A stretch of DNA of 64,000 bases from JALYOC01 sp036675345. Lineage in GTDB: Bacteria; Myxococcota; Myxococcia; Myxococcales; Myxococcaceae. The stretch covers positions 1 to 64,000 of the forward strand of contig JAKFFE010000041.1 of assembly GCA_036675345.1 (NCBI GenBank), given 5' to 3'. The stretch's first letter is position 1; every line of letters starts with the position of its first letter. The notes under the pieces are model-generated. The model had not been told where the DNA came from. It made no database searches and saw only the letters and a program-made list of their open reading frames with translations. The translations under genes were made by a program, and so were the position numbers. Shown here piece by piece: positions 1 through 9,027 of this stretch.

Positions 1-1395
1 GGCGCCCGCGCCGGCGGTGGGGATCCCGGTGGGAGAGCGCAGCCCCACCACCAGGCCCACCCCGGCCAGCAACAACGCGCCCAGCGCCAGCCCCACCCAG
101 TTGCGGCGGGGCGCCGGCGCGGGCAGCGCCACGGTCGCCGCGGGAGTGGTCTCGGTGGTTCCGCCCGGACGGGGTGAGACCTGGGCGGTGGGGGTGTCGG
201 CGCGATCCCTCCGGGGGCGGGGCGCGGGCCGTTCCAGGCTGCGGCGTGCGGTGAGGGAGGGAGAGACGATCACGCTGTCGCCACCGTCCTTGCGGACCGC
301 GTCGGTGGGGGCGGACTTCTCCGGGCCCACGTAGGTCACATCCTGGGGAAGCAGCCGCGAGATCCGCCGCAGCTCGCGCCGCACCTGGTCCGCCGAGCTG
401 GGGCGATCCTCGGGCCGCTTGAGCAGCATCTGGTCCACCAGCTCCGAGAGCTCGTCGAGCACATCCGGCATCAGCTCGGTCACCTTGGGCGGGGCGTACT
501 CCAGGTGCTGGACCAGGAACTCCATCGGCGAGCCGGCGTGGAAGGGCAGCTGGCCGGTCAGCATCTGGAAGGCCATCACCCCCAGCGCGTAGAGGTCGGT
601 CTTGGGACCGATCGCCTCTCCCCGGGCCTGTTCGGGCGCCATGTACTCCGGGGTTCCCACCACCAGCCCGGAGTGGGTCTGGGGGGTGGTGGCGTGGGGA
701 GTGGTCTGCTTGGCCAGCCCGAAGTCCAGCAGCTTCACGTACTGGGAGCTGCCCTGCTTCACCAAAAAGATGTTGTTCGGCTTGAGGTCCCGGTGGACCA
801 CCCCGGCCTCGTGGGCCGCGGAGAGGGCGGAGGCGATCTCCTCCAGCAGGCTGACCGCCTCGGCCGGGACCAGCACCCCGCGCTCGAAGATGTATTCGTC
901 CAGCGCCTTGCCCTGCAGGAACTCCATCACCAGGTACTGCCGACCGTCGGGCAGCTGGCCGAAGTTGAAGATGTCGATAATCCCGCGGTGGCGGACCGCG
1001 TTCACCGCCCGGGCCTCGGCCAGCAGCCGCTCCACGTGGGAGGGGCTGTCGGAGATCTCCGGGCGCAGGATCTTGATCGCCACCGGCTTGCCGATCACCG
1101 GCTGCAGCCCCCGGTACACCAACCCCATCCCCCCCACCCCGATCAGCTCCTCCACGAAGTACTCGCCCAGGTTCTGGCCAATCAGCGGGTCGCGGGGCCG
1201 GGCCGAGGGGCGCTGGAGGGTGGGCTCCGACCCCTCGCCGATCGCCGGTCCCACCGGGCGGCTGAGGGTGGTGGCCGCAAAGCCTCCCGGCAGCAGCTCC
1301 TCCACCAGCGGGGTGCCGTCCACCGGGCAGGTCGCGATCCCCAGGGGCACCGCCAGACCGCACCGGGGACACTCTGTGGAGGGAGAGGTACTCAC
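1..1395 (-). CDS. Hanks-type Ser/Thr protein kinase, partial (runs off the window)
   Basis: The visible 465 residues start at a GTG preceded by a GAGGTGG ribosome site. A short zinc-ribbon-like start (CPRC at residues 9-12, a third Cys at 23) and a linker precede a kinase domain from about residue 76. It shows the glycine loop IGVGGMG, the VAIK lysine at 108, HRDLKPNN from 201, DFG at 224-226 and the APE segment. After the kinase come a Pro/Thr-rich linker and a hydrophobic segment near residue 430, so this is probably a membrane-anchored kinase with its sensor part beyond base 1. It should phosphorylate Ser/Thr residues of unknown partners. The family call is firm; the ligand and C-terminal domain cannot be seen. 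Confidence 0.93.
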   Translation of the reverse strand, partial: MSTSPSTECPRCGLAVPLGIATCPVDGTPLVEELLPGGFAATTLSRPVGPAIGEGSEPTLQRPSARPRDPLIGQNLGEYFVEELIGVGGMGLVYRGLQPVIGKPVAIKILRPEISDSPSHVERLLAEARAVNAVRHRGIIDIFNFGQLPDGRQYLVMEFLQGKALDEYIFERGVLVPAEAVSLLEEIASALSAAHEAGVVHRDLKPNNIFLVKQGSSQYVKLLDFGLAKQTTPHATTPQTHSGLVVGTPEYMAPEQARGEAIGPKTDLYALGVMAFQMLTGQLPFHAGSPMEFLVQHLEYAPPKVTELMPDVLDELSELVDQMLLKRPEDRPSSADQVRRELRRISRLLPQDVTYVGPEKSAPTDAVRKDGGDSVIVSPSLTARRSLERPAPRPRRDRADTPTAQVSPRPGGTTETTPAATVALPAPAPRRNWVGLALGALLLAGVGLVVGLRSPTGIPTAGAGA

Positions 1396-1573
1396 GGGAA
1401 CCACCTCAACATATCAGAGGGGTTCCAAACGCCGACCGACAAGCTCGCCTGCTCTGTTGCTCACGAGGCGTTCTCACGCCCTCGCCGTCCTGCCTCCTGT
1501 CCGACGTTTCCCCACCGGTCCAGCCAACGGAAGGTGGTGCCCCCCGCCGAAGCTGGGTATGTAGGTTGGACTT

Positions 1574-2899
1574 ATGCCCCCCTGGGCAATGTGGTTGGCC
1601 TGCATCGCGGTGCTGTTTGCACGCGCCCTGATGGCCGCAGCGGAATCGGCGCTGTACGGGACGTCCGATGTGCGAGCCAAGGACCTGGCCGCAGACTTTC
1701 CCCGTGCGGGCGGGCGGGTGTACCGCCACAAGATTGATCGGGAGGCCACCGCCGGGGCGATCCGGATCGGGATGGTGCTCTCCGGGTTCGCCGCCGCCGG
1801 AATCGGCGCGCTGGTCCCGCCGGCGCTGATGGACCTCAGCCGGTTCACCGATGGCCCGGCGCTGACCGCGCTCACCGCCGTGGGTGGCGCGCTGTTCGTG
1901 GGGTTGATCGCCGCGCTGATGGACGTCTCCGCCCGCTCGCTGGCCTCCACCAACCCCGAGCGGTGGGTGCTGCGGCTGTCCTGGGTGGTCAGCCTGCTGG
2001 TGTTCACCCTCTACCCACTGATGCGGTTGCTGGTGGGGACGCTCAACCTCCTGATCCGCCCCTTCGGCGGCCGGGCCCGCTTCGAGTCCCCTCCCCCGCC
2101 GCTGGAGGAGTTGCAGAACCTGCTGGCCGCCCGGGCCGCCAGCACCGAGGGGGTGGACAAGGGCGCGCCCCAGCTGATCCGGTCCATCTTCGAGCTCTCC
2201 GACAAGCACGCCCGCGACGTGATGGTCCCCCGCACCGAGGTGGTGGCGATGGACATCAGCACCCCGCCGCTGGAGGTGTTGCGGATGCTGGCGGAGGAGA
2301 GCCACTCCCGCATCCCGGTGTACCGGGACGACATCGATCACATCGTGGGCATCCTCCACGCCCGGGACCTGATCCCGCTGCTGCAGCACCCGGAGCTGAT
2401 CGTGCTCCCGGACGTGGTCCGCCCCGCGGCGTTCACCCCCTGGATGAAGCCGGTGGGGGACCTGCTGCGGGACATGCAGAAGAAGCGGATCCACATGTCG
2501 ATGGTGGTCGACGAGTACGGCGGCTTCATGGGGGTGGTGACCCTGGAAGACATCCTCCGCGAAATCGTGGGCGACATCGCCGACGAGTTCGAGGTGGAGG
2601 AGAAGATGGTGGAGAAGCAGCCGGACGGGTCCTTCCTGGTGGACGCCTCGGTGGAGGTGGCCGAGTTCACCGAGGTGTTCGGGGTGAACCTGCCGGAGGG
2701 GGAGTACGAGACCCTGGGCGGCTTCCTCAGCTCGCTGGCCGGAAGCATCCCGGAGGTGGGCGAGCGGTTCGCCTTCAACGGCTTCCAGTTCGTGGTCCAC
2801 AGCAAGGAAGGCGCCCGGCTGGAGCGGGTGCGGGTCACCCGCGCCGGCGGGAAGTCCCGCGAACTTCCGGCAGTCGCCGCCGGGAACCACCGCAGCTAA
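1574..2899 (+). CDS. CNNM/CorC (HlyC) family membrane protein with CBS pair
   Basis: This 441-residue protein starts with a DUF21/CNNM membrane region (several hydrophobic helices in residues 1-160, with AESALYG near the start). A tandem CBS pair follows (RDVMVPRTEV, then MVVDEYGGFMGVVTLEDILREIVG), then a CorC_HlyC domain at the C-terminus. Such proteins are linked to magnesium or cobalt export and are often annotated as hemolysins; CBS pairs usually bind adenine nucleotides. It is a single gene between a divergent kinase and a convergent kinase operon. The ribosome site is weak; a second ATG five codons in is a possible start. Confidence 0.9.
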   Translation: MPPWAMWLACIAVLFARALMAAAESALYGTSDVRAKDLAADFPRAGGRVYRHKIDREATAGAIRIGMVLSGFAAAGIGALVPPALMDLSRFTDGPALTALTAVGGALFVGLIAALMDVSARSLASTNPERWVLRLSWVVSLLVFTLYPLMRLLVGTLNLLIRPFGGRARFESPPPPLEELQNLLAARAASTEGVDKGAPQLIRSIFELSDKHARDVMVPRTEVVAMDISTPPLEVLRMLAEESHSRIPVYRDDIDHIVGILHARDLIPLLQHPELIVLPDVVRPAAFTPWMKPVGDLLRDMQKKRIHMSMVVDEYGGFMGVVTLEDILREIVGDIADEFEVEEKMVEKQPDGSFLVDASVEVAEFTEVFGVNLPEGEYETLGGFLSSLAGSIPEVGERFAFNGFQFVVHSKEGARLERVRVTRAGGKSRELPAVAAGNHRS

Positions 2900-2963
2900 G
2901 GGCGCCGGCGGCCCCGCTTCGCGAGGTCTCCAGTCCCCCAGCCACAGCTCGTCGCCGGCCGCT

Positions 2964-3419
2964 TCAGTGAACCGGCGGCTCCTGCAGGGTCACCGCGCCC
3001 TGGTGATCGAACACCCAGGTCCGCTCGTCGTCCCCCAGCCGGGCGGTGATGCTGCCGGAGAGCACCGCCCCCGCCACCCCGGGAGCCGGGGCCTCCAGGA
3101 ACGCCACCGGCATCTGGACCCTCACCGCTGCCGCCCCCGAGTCCTGCACCGTGGGCGGGGTGGTGACCACCCCTTCGGCGAACGGCCGTCCCCGCAGCCG
3201 CAGCGCCCACCCCACCCGGCGGACCTGGAAGTCCAGCGCGCGGGGGTTGGGCACCGCCAGCGCGAACCCGACGGTGGCGCGGGTGGGTTGCTCCAGCCGC
3301 ACCTCCAACGCGCTGACCTGGGCGGTGGGGATGCCGGCGGAGAACAGCTGACCCAGGGTGGTGCCGCATCCCAGCCACAGCGCGGCGGGGACCAGCCACC
3401 CCAACGCAAGCCACCGCAT
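2964..3419 (-). CDS. LEA14/WHy-like lipoprotein
   Basis: The 151-residue product has a lipoprotein signal ending LWLGC with Cys18, so it is probably anchored in an envelope membrane. The rest looks like a LEA_2/WHy beta-sandwich: alternating strands around VSALEVRLEQPTRATVGF, then VPNPRALDFQVRRVGW, a typical pattern for this fold. The start lies only two bases after the stop of the upstream kinase, so the two are probably co-translated. The chosen ATG gives the clean signal peptide; longer upstream reading is antisense-like. The cellular role is unknown; WHy proteins are usually tied to desiccation or stress, which is inference here. Confidence 0.68.
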   Translation of the reverse strand: MRWLALGWLVPAALWLGCGTTLGQLFSAGIPTAQVSALEVRLEQPTRATVGFALAVPNPRALDFQVRRVGWALRLRGRPFAEGVVTTPPTVQDSGAAAVRVQMPVAFLEAPAPGVAGAVLSGSITARLGDDERTWVFDHQGAVTLQEPPVH

Positions 3420-3421
3420 CC

Positions 3422-4339
3422 CTACCCTCCCAGCAGCGGGGTGAGCGCGTCCACCGTCAGCGGCCAGCCGTTGCGCCGGGCCAGGACCTCCAGCGCGCGC
3501 AGGAACTCGCTGGCGGTCTGGAAGCGGTTGGCCCGATCCGCGAACAGCGCCTTGCGGACGATCTGCGCGGCGTAGTCCGGGATCCCGGGCGCCACGGTGG
3601 TCAGCAGCGGGGCGCGGGCGTCCCGGACCTTGAGCATCAGGTCCCCCTCGTTGTCCGCGGTGAACAGCCGCCGGTTGGCGAACAGCTCCCACAGGATCAC
3701 CCCCACCGAGTACAGGTCGCTGCGGGCGTCCACCGGCAGCCCCATCACCTGCTCCGGGCTCATGTAGGCCAGGGTCCCCCGCAGCGCGCCGGCCTCGCCG
3801 CGCATCAGCCCCTCCACCTCCGCCACCCCGAAGTCGGTCAGCTTCACCTCGCCCTGCACCGACATCAGGATGTTGGTGGGGTTGACGTCGCGGTGGACGA
3901 TGGTCGCCCCCGCCTCCCCCACCTTGGCCCGGTGCACGTAGTCCAGCGCGCGCAGCACGCAGGTGACCACGTACACCGCGCTCTCCGGCGGCATCGGGGT
4001 GCCGCTCTTCTGCAGCAGCTCCTGCATGTAGGCCAGGGTCCGGCCGGGGATCAGCTCCTGGACCATCAGGTAGTCCACCCCCGCCTTGAAGCAGCGGAAG
4101 GTGCGGACGATGTTCGCGTGACGGAGCCGGACGGTCAGCTTGGCCTCGTCCACGAACTGCTTCACGAAGGCGCCGTCGTTCCGGTAGGCGGGCAACAGCC
4201 GCTTGAGCACCACGTCGTCCGGCTCGCCGGGGGAACGCTGGGTCCCCTCCTGCGGACGCGCCTGGTACACCTCGGCCATCCCGCCCACGGCGATCCGGCC
4301 CACGACCTGGTATCCGCCCAGCTCGGTCTCCTGCGACAC
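3422..4339 (-). CDS. Soluble Ser/Thr protein kinase
   Basis: At 305 residues this is essentially a bare kinase domain with no membrane segment. It has the glycine loop IAVGGMAEVY (17-26), the lysine in VVLKRL (46), HRDVNPTN (149-156) with the catalytic Asp151, DFG (169-171) and an MSPEQ substrate-positioning segment. The HRDVNPTN form is a common bacterial variant and keeps all catalytic residues, so the enzyme should be active. It reads straight into the LEA14-like lipoprotein gene with a 2-base gap. Its substrate is unknown; the operon partner is a candidate only if it is exposed to the cytoplasm. Confidence 0.92.
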   Translation of the reverse strand: MSQETELGGYQVVGRIAVGGMAEVYQARPQEGTQRSPGEPDDVVLKRLLPAYRNDGAFVKQFVDEAKLTVRLRHANIVRTFRCFKAGVDYLMVQELIPGRTLAYMQELLQKSGTPMPPESAVYVVTCVLRALDYVHRAKVGEAGATIVHRDVNPTNILMSVQGEVKLTDFGVAEVEGLMRGEAGALRGTLAYMSPEQVMGLPVDARSDLYSVGVILWELFANRRLFTADNEGDLMLKVRDARAPLLTTVAPGIPDYAAQIVRKALFADRANRFQTASEFLRALEVLARRNGWPLTVDALTPLLGG

Positions 4340-4377
4340 GCGGCCGAACCTATCCCGCTTTCCCGCGACGACCCATC

Positions 4378-5844
4378 TCAGGCCCTCCGCGAGTGGGGTT
4401 GACGACGTTCAATCAGCGACTGGAACAGGGCCTGGTACTTCCTGGCCGAGGCCTCCCAGGAGAAGTCCTGGGCCATCCCCCGCTGACGCACCCCCTCCAG
4501 CCGGGCCGGGTCCCAGAACAGGTCCACCGCCCGGTGCAGCGCGTGGTTCAGCGCCCCGGGGTGGAACTCCCCGAACTTGATCCCGGTGGACCCCGGCTGG
4601 GAGAGGTCCACCACGGTGTCGTCCAACCCGCCGGTGGCCCGCACCACCGGCACCGTCCCGTAGCGCAGCGAGTACATCTGGTTCAGGCCGCAGGGTTCGT
4701 AGCGGGACGGCATCACGAAGAAGTCCGAGCCCGCCTCCACCAGGTGCGAGCCGGCCAGGTCGAACCCGACCTTGATCCCCACCTGGTGGGGGAAGTGGTG
4801 GGCCAGCGAATGCATCTGGTGCTCCAGCTGCGGATCGCCACTTCCCAGGATCACGAACTGGGCGCCGCGGTGGAGCAGCTGCGGCACCACGTGCAAAAGC
4901 AGATCGATCCCCTTCTGACCGGCCAACCGGCTGACCACCCCGAACAGCGGTCGGGAGAGGGCGCCGTCGTCGCTGGGGAGGCCAAAGCGCCGCAACAGCT
5001 CGCGCTTGGACTCGCGCTTGGGCCCCAGGTCGGCGGCGGAGTACGGCGCGGGCAGGAAGTGATCCGAGGCCGGATCCCACTCCGCGTAGTCCACCCCGTT
5101 GAGGATCCCGTGCAGATCATTTCGCCGGGTGCGCAAGAGGCCGTCCAGGTTGCAGCCCAGCTCGGTGCCCTGGATCTCCTGGGCGTAGCGGCGGGAGACG
5201 GTGGTCAGCGCGTCCGACCACCACAGCCCCGCCTTGAGGAAGTTGACCGCGTCGTGGAACTCCAGCCCCTGGCTGCGGAACAGGTCCCAGGGCAGCCCCA
5301 GGTCGTCCATCACCTCTTTGCGGAACATCCCCTGGTAGGCCAGGTTGTGGATGGTGAACACCGAGGAGGCGCGGGAGAGCGAGGTGTGTCCGAACCCCCG
5401 CCGCAACGCCACCGCGGCCAGGCCGGTCTGCCAGTCGTTGAGGTGGACGATGTCCACCTCGAAGCCCAGCACCTGGGAGGCGGTCAGCGCGCCGATCGAG
5501 AGCAGGCCGAAGCGGCGGTGGTTGTCCGGGTAGTCCCCGCCCTCGCCGTAGATCCCGCTCCGGTTGCCGAAGTAGTGGGGGTGGTCCAGGAACAGGACCT
5601 CGTGGCGCTCGTTGTACTCCACCGAGCGCAGCCCCACCGTCTCCTCCCCGAAGGGGAAGCGCAGCCGGAGCTTCTCCTCCAGCGGCTGCAATTCCTGCGT
5701 CTTGACCGACCCGTACAGCGGGGTCACCACCTTCACGTGGTGCCCCAGCGCCGCCATCGCCGCCGGCAGGGCGCCGGCCACGTCCCCCAGGCCCCCGGTC
5801 TTGGAGAACGGGACCACCTCGGAGGAGATGAACAGGATGTTCAT
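4378..5844 (-). CDS. glgA: Glycogen synthase (ADP-glucose)
   Basis: The 488-residue protein matches bacterial GlgA in length and layout. The N-terminal GT5 domain opens MNILFISSEVVPFSKTGGLG with the ADP-glucose-binding KTGGL loop at 15-19. The C-terminal GT1-type domain has RLAGQKGIDLL, FVMPSRYEPCGLNQ and VRATGGLDDTV. It transfers glucose from ADP-glucose to the growing alpha-1,4-glucan and should serve carbon storage. No other glg gene is nearby. The ATG at 5844 gives the family's usual start; further upstream reading adds a 200-residue tail unlike any synthase. No strong ribosome site is visible. pdxH starts divergently about 80 bases away. Confidence 0.96.
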   Translation of the reverse strand: MNILFISSEVVPFSKTGGLGDVAGALPAAMAALGHHVKVVTPLYGSVKTQELQPLEEKLRLRFPFGEETVGLRSVEYNERHEVLFLDHPHYFGNRSGIYGEGGDYPDNHRRFGLLSIGALTASQVLGFEVDIVHLNDWQTGLAAVALRRGFGHTSLSRASSVFTIHNLAYQGMFRKEVMDDLGLPWDLFRSQGLEFHDAVNFLKAGLWWSDALTTVSRRYAQEIQGTELGCNLDGLLRTRRNDLHGILNGVDYAEWDPASDHFLPAPYSAADLGPKRESKRELLRRFGLPSDDGALSRPLFGVVSRLAGQKGIDLLLHVVPQLLHRGAQFVILGSGDPQLEHQMHSLAHHFPHQVGIKVGFDLAGSHLVEAGSDFFVMPSRYEPCGLNQMYSLRYGTVPVVRATGGLDDTVVDLSQPGSTGIKFGEFHPGALNHALHRAVDLFWDPARLEGVRQRGMAQDFSWEASARKYQALFQSLIERRQPHSRRA

Positions 5845-5922
5845 GAGCGCTGATGAATAGCAGGCCTTTTGCTGGGGGGACCGGACTTTCCTTTGCCCCG
5901 GCAGCGGGTTAGGTCCGCCCAC

Positions 5923-6507
5923 ATGGAGCCTTCCTCCGAGCCGCTGCTGATGTTCCAGGACCTGTTCCGGCAGGCGGTGCAGGTGCTGCCGCGGGACCCC
6001 AACGCGATGGTGCTCTCCACCGTGGACCGGGCCGGGAACCCCTCCTCGCGGGTGGTGCTGCTCAAGGACTTCGACGAGCGGGGCTTCGTCTTCTACACCA
6101 ACTTCACTTCCCGGAAGGGCCGCGAGCTCTCCGAGACCGGCCGCGCCGCCCTGCTGTTCTGGTGGCAGGCGCTGGAGAAGCAGGTGCGGATCGAAGGCCC
6201 GGTGGAGCGCGTGTCCGACGAGGAGGCCGACGCCTACTTCGCCACCCGTCCCCGCGGTAGCCAGATCGGGGCCTGGGCCAGCGAGCAGAGCGCGGAGCTC
6301 TCCTCCCGCGAGGCGCTGGAGCAGCGGGCCCTGGACCTGGAGGCCCGGTACGCCGGGACCACCGTACCCCGTCCTCCCCACTGGGGCGGCTTCCGGCTGG
6401 CTCCCCAGGCGATGGAGTTCTGGACCAACCGGGCCAGCCGGCTGCACGACCGGGTGCTGTACCGAAAGACCGCGACCGGCTGGACCAGGACCCTGCTCAA
6501 TCCCTGA
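5923..6507 (+). CDS. pdxH: Pyridoxamine/pyridoxine 5'-phosphate oxidase
   Basis: The 194-residue product has the PNPOx split-barrel FMN fold. SSRVVLLKDFDERGFVFYTN is the substrate and FMN region, RPRGSQIGAWAS is the conserved mid-region, and WGGFRLAP leads into the C-terminal dimer segment ending in RLHDRVLYRK. It oxidises pyridoxamine or pyridoxine phosphate to pyridoxal phosphate, needed here by BioA and BioF among others. The ATG at 5923 is preferred because homologues begin shortly before the conserved block; an ATG at 5869 would add 18 unlikely residues. Its last 11 bases overlap the convergent metallo-beta-lactamase gene. Confidence 0.94.
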   Translation: MEPSSEPLLMFQDLFRQAVQVLPRDPNAMVLSTVDRAGNPSSRVVLLKDFDERGFVFYTNFTSRKGRELSETGRAALLFWWQALEKQVRIEGPVERVSDEEADAYFATRPRGSQIGAWASEQSAELSSREALEQRALDLEARYAGTTVPRPPHWGGFRLAPQAMEFWTNRASRLHDRVLYRKTATGWTRTLLNP

Positions 6508-7483
6508 GGGCGGTCTTCGCCGGTTGCTTCCAGGAGCGGCACCACGGCCCCTCCCCCTGCTGCTTGGGGTGGGCGCCGAAGATCGCCTCCCACTGGGCGC
6601 GGTCGTGTGCGGGGAGGATGGTGAGCGCGGGATCCGCCTGCTGCAGCTGGACCAGCCGGGCCACGTTCATCGAGTTGGCCTCCGAGTCCTCGTCGGTGAG
6701 TGAGCTCATCAGCGCGGACTTGGGCACCCGGCGGTCGATGGACTCCGCCAGGCTGATCACATCCCCCACGTGGAGCAGCTTCACCCCGTCCGGAAGGGAG
6801 ACGAAGGTCCCCAGACTGCCCGGGGTGTGCCCGGAGAGCGGAACCAGCACCACGCTGCCGTCCTGGAAGAGATCCAGGCTCTGCTCGAAGTTCCCCCACG
6901 GGCGCTGCTCCCAGTCCACCTCCACCATCTGACCCGCCAGGGCGTCGGCGTGCGCGGGCACCAGGCCCACGCCGCGATCCTGGGCCACGAAGCCGGGCTC
7001 GCCCTTGCCGACCAGGACCGGGATCCCTGGCAGCCGGGGCACCCCGCCGGCGTGGTCGGGGTGGGCGTGGGAGAGGACGATCGCGCGCAACCGGGAGGGA
7101 TCCGCGCCCGCCCGGGTCAGCAGCTCCCGCAGCTCGCCGCGCAGCTCGAAGCTGCCCGACAGCTGGCTGTACAGGAACTGGTTCCAGGCCGGCAGGACCT
7201 TGGCCTCGGTGACGATGTCCGGTGAGCCGCCGGTGTCCACCAACACATCTCCCTCCGGATGCCGGATCAACAGCGCCGAGGCGGTGACCTCCCACACCCC
7301 GGTCCGCGACCAGCCGGCGGAGCCAAAGCCGCCGGGCGCATCCTTTCCCCCCACCTCCAGCCAGCACACCTCCAGCTGGGGAGGAGGGCTGGCCCGCAGG
7401 GGGACGAAGGCCCGCGAGGCCGGGGTGGGCAGCCCCGCGCAACCGGTGAGGAGGAGGAAGGTGGCCAGGGAGATCACTCTCAT
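6497..7483 (-). CDS. Metallo-beta-lactamase fold hydrolase, lipoprotein
   Basis: The 328-residue protein begins with a lipoprotein signal (LLLTGC, Cys15). Its MBL core has LVDTGG, the metal-binding SHAHPDH (His139, His141, Asp143, His144), a second His in SGHTPGSLG and an Asp in HVGDVISL. The set resembles the quorum-quenching lactonase/glyoxalase-II branch more than true beta-lactamases, but the substrate cannot be read from sequence. It is divergent from a LysR regulator across 94 bases holding a dyad, so it is likely that regulator's target. The ATG chosen is the only one giving a proper signal peptide. Confidence 0.82.
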   Translation of the reverse strand: MRVISLATFLLLTGCAGLPTPASRAFVPLRASPPPQLEVCWLEVGGKDAPGGFGSAGWSRTGVWEVTASALLIRHPEGDVLVDTGGSPDIVTEAKVLPAWNQFLYSQLSGSFELRGELRELLTRAGADPSRLRAIVLSHAHPDHAGGVPRLPGIPVLVGKGEPGFVAQDRGVGLVPAHADALAGQMVEVDWEQRPWGNFEQSLDLFQDGSVVLVPLSGHTPGSLGTFVSLPDGVKLLHVGDVISLAESIDRRVPKSALMSSLTDEDSEANSMNVARLVQLQQADPALTILPAHDRAQWEAIFGAHPKQQGEGPWCRSWKQPAKTALRD

Positions 7484-7535
7484 CTGCAGACTCCGAAAGA
7501 CTTCGGGTGTGCGAAGAGTGGTACGCCCTGGACGG

Positions 7536-7571
7536 GATATCGCGCACATCAATGCGTGCATCTGCGATATT
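7536..7571. promoter_or_regulatory. Candidate LysR operator dyad
   Basis: Between the divergent lactamase and LysR genes, GATATCGC at 7536-7543 is matched by GCGATATT at 7564-7571. The arms are 7 of 8 complementary with a 20-base spacer. Position and symmetry fit a LysR-type binding region controlling both genes. The site ends only six bases before the LysR start codon, which would suit autorepression. Inference from position and symmetry only. Confidence 0.5.
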
Positions 7572-7577
7572 CAGCGC

Positions 7578-8495
7578 GTGAATCTCCGACAACTGGACCT
7601 CAATCTGCTGGTGGTCCTGGATGCGCTGCTGAGGGAGCGCAGCGTCTCCCGGGCCGCGGTGGCGGTGGGCCTGACCCAGCCGGCGACCAGCAACGCGCTG
7701 AACCGGCTGCGGGTGGCGTTGGGGGATCCGCTGTTCACCCGGACCCGGGAGGGGATGACCCCCACCCCGCGCGCGCTGGCGCTGCAGGGTCCGCTGGGCG
7801 ACGCGCTGAACCGGGTGCGGACGGCGCTGGAGCGCCCCGCGCCCTTCGAGCCCACCACCAGCGAGCGGTCCTTCGTGATCGCCGCCAGCGACCACGCGCA
7901 GCTGCTGTTGTTCCCGGCGCTGGCGAAGACGCTGGAGCGCTGTCCGGGGCTGCGGTTCCGGGTGGTGCCGCTACCGCGCGACTTCCCCGCGCAGCCACTG
8001 GAGGCGGGAGAGCTGGATCTGGTGGTGGGGATCTTCAACCTGGCGCCGGGGGATCGCGTCCCCACCGGGCTGAAGCGGCAGCTGGTGGTGGAGGAGGCCT
8101 ATGTGGTGCTGGCCCGCCGCGACCATCCGCTGTTCCGGGGCCGGCTGGACCTGAAGCGGGCGGCCGGCTACCCCCGGCTGCACGTCGCGCCCCGGGGAGG
8201 AGCGGAGGGCGCCCGGGAGCGGGCGGTGAAGGACCCGCTGCAGCAGAACATCCGGGTCTTCACTCCCCACTATCTGATCGCGCCCTGGACCCTGGCCGCC
8301 ACCGACCTGGTGGCGGCGATTCCGGAGCGGCTGGCCCGCCGGTTCGCCGAGGCCTTCCCGTTGAGGATCGCCCCGCTGCCGGTGACGGCCCCGCCGGTCC
8401 GGGTCCACCAGGTGTGGCATCCGCGGGCGCAGGAGGATCCCGGTCACCGCTGGTTGCGCGACGAGGTCCTGCGCTGCGCCCGTGCTTCGTCCTGA
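7578..8495 (+). CDS. LysR-family transcriptional regulator
   Basis: The 305 residues match the family length. A winged helix-turn-helix covers about residues 5-62 (LNLLVVLDALLRERSVSRAA, then LTQPATSNALNRLR). A PBP2-type effector domain follows, with DLVVGIFNL and a C-terminal VHQVWHPR. The domain style is that of the NahR/LinR/NodD branch, which bind aromatic or hydrophobic effectors; that is family knowledge, not shown here. The GTG at 7578 is chosen because no ATG lies in frame nearby and it gives the usual short N-terminus. The divergent lactamase-fold lipoprotein gene is the likely target. Confidence 0.92.
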   Translation: MNLRQLDLNLLVVLDALLRERSVSRAAVAVGLTQPATSNALNRLRVALGDPLFTRTREGMTPTPRALALQGPLGDALNRVRTALERPAPFEPTTSERSFVIAASDHAQLLLFPALAKTLERCPGLRFRVVPLPRDFPAQPLEAGELDLVVGIFNLAPGDRVPTGLKRQLVVEEAYVVLARRDHPLFRGRLDLKRAAGYPRLHVAPRGGAEGARERAVKDPLQQNIRVFTPHYLIAPWTLAATDLVAAIPERLARRFAEAFPLRIAPLPVTAPPVRVHQVWHPRAQEDPGHRWLRDEVLRCARASS

Positions 8496-8510
8496 GCCGG
8501 CCGCCGAGGC

Positions 8511-8933
8511 CTACTTCCACTGGCCGGTGTGGGAGAGCGACTTCTGCCAGTTCTCCGGCCGCAGCCATTTGACGCCGTCGTTCACCGACTTGAAGAAGGA
8601 GAACATCGGCAGGCCGGTCTCCTCCGACAGCCGGCGGATCTGCATCTCGGTCATGGCGCTGTTCACCACGTTCGCCGCCCGCTTCATTCCACTGGCGGCC
8701 GCGTGACGCATGGTCTCCTGGATCTGGAGGTTCACCGGCGCCTTCTGGATCGGGAACTCGGAGATGTCCGCCACCACGTCGAACTCGGTGCCCGCGAAGG
8801 GGACCAGCTGGTTGGTGAAGTGGGTGACGTAGGCCTTCCCGTCCTCCTCCAGCCACGGTCCCCACACCTTGAGGAAGCAGAGCTTGAGGCGCCGATCGAG
8901 TTCCACGCGAAAACCCTTGGGGGTTGATTCCAT
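8511..8933 (-). CDS. Conserved hypothetical protein, possibly SpoIIAA/STAS-like
   Basis: The 140-residue cytosolic protein has no signal or membrane segment. It starts as a run of beta strands (GFRVELDRRLKLCFLKVWGP), then VVADISEFPIQ, which resembles the strand-turn core of small STAS/SpoIIAA-like proteins, and ends in helices. I do not recognise a named family with certainty. The gene runs convergent to the LysR gene (15-base gap) and lies 94 bases downstream of the RelE-like gene on the same strand. The ATG at 8933 is the natural start. Function unknown. Confidence 0.6.
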   Translation of the reverse strand: MESTPKGFRVELDRRLKLCFLKVWGPWLEEDGKAYVTHFTNQLVPFAGTEFDVVADISEFPIQKAPVNLQIQETMRHAAASGMKRAANVVNSAMTEMQIRRLSEETGLPMFSFFKSVNDGVKWLRPENWQKSLSHTGQWK

Positions 8934-9027
8934 GGGCGGGAACCATAGAGCGCGAACTCCTCCGGCGCGCATATTTTGCGCCAGCACCGCGCAACAAGCG
9001 GGCGGGCGCCGATTTTGCGCGGCGCGT

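Noticed and set aside
505..1737. Long plus-strand frame of 410 codons
   Set aside because: It is the antisense of the Ser/Thr kinase; its His/Gln/Arg-rich text is the typical shadow of a GC-rich gene.
5869..5922. Longer pdxH start
   Set aside because: It would add 18 residues without family support.
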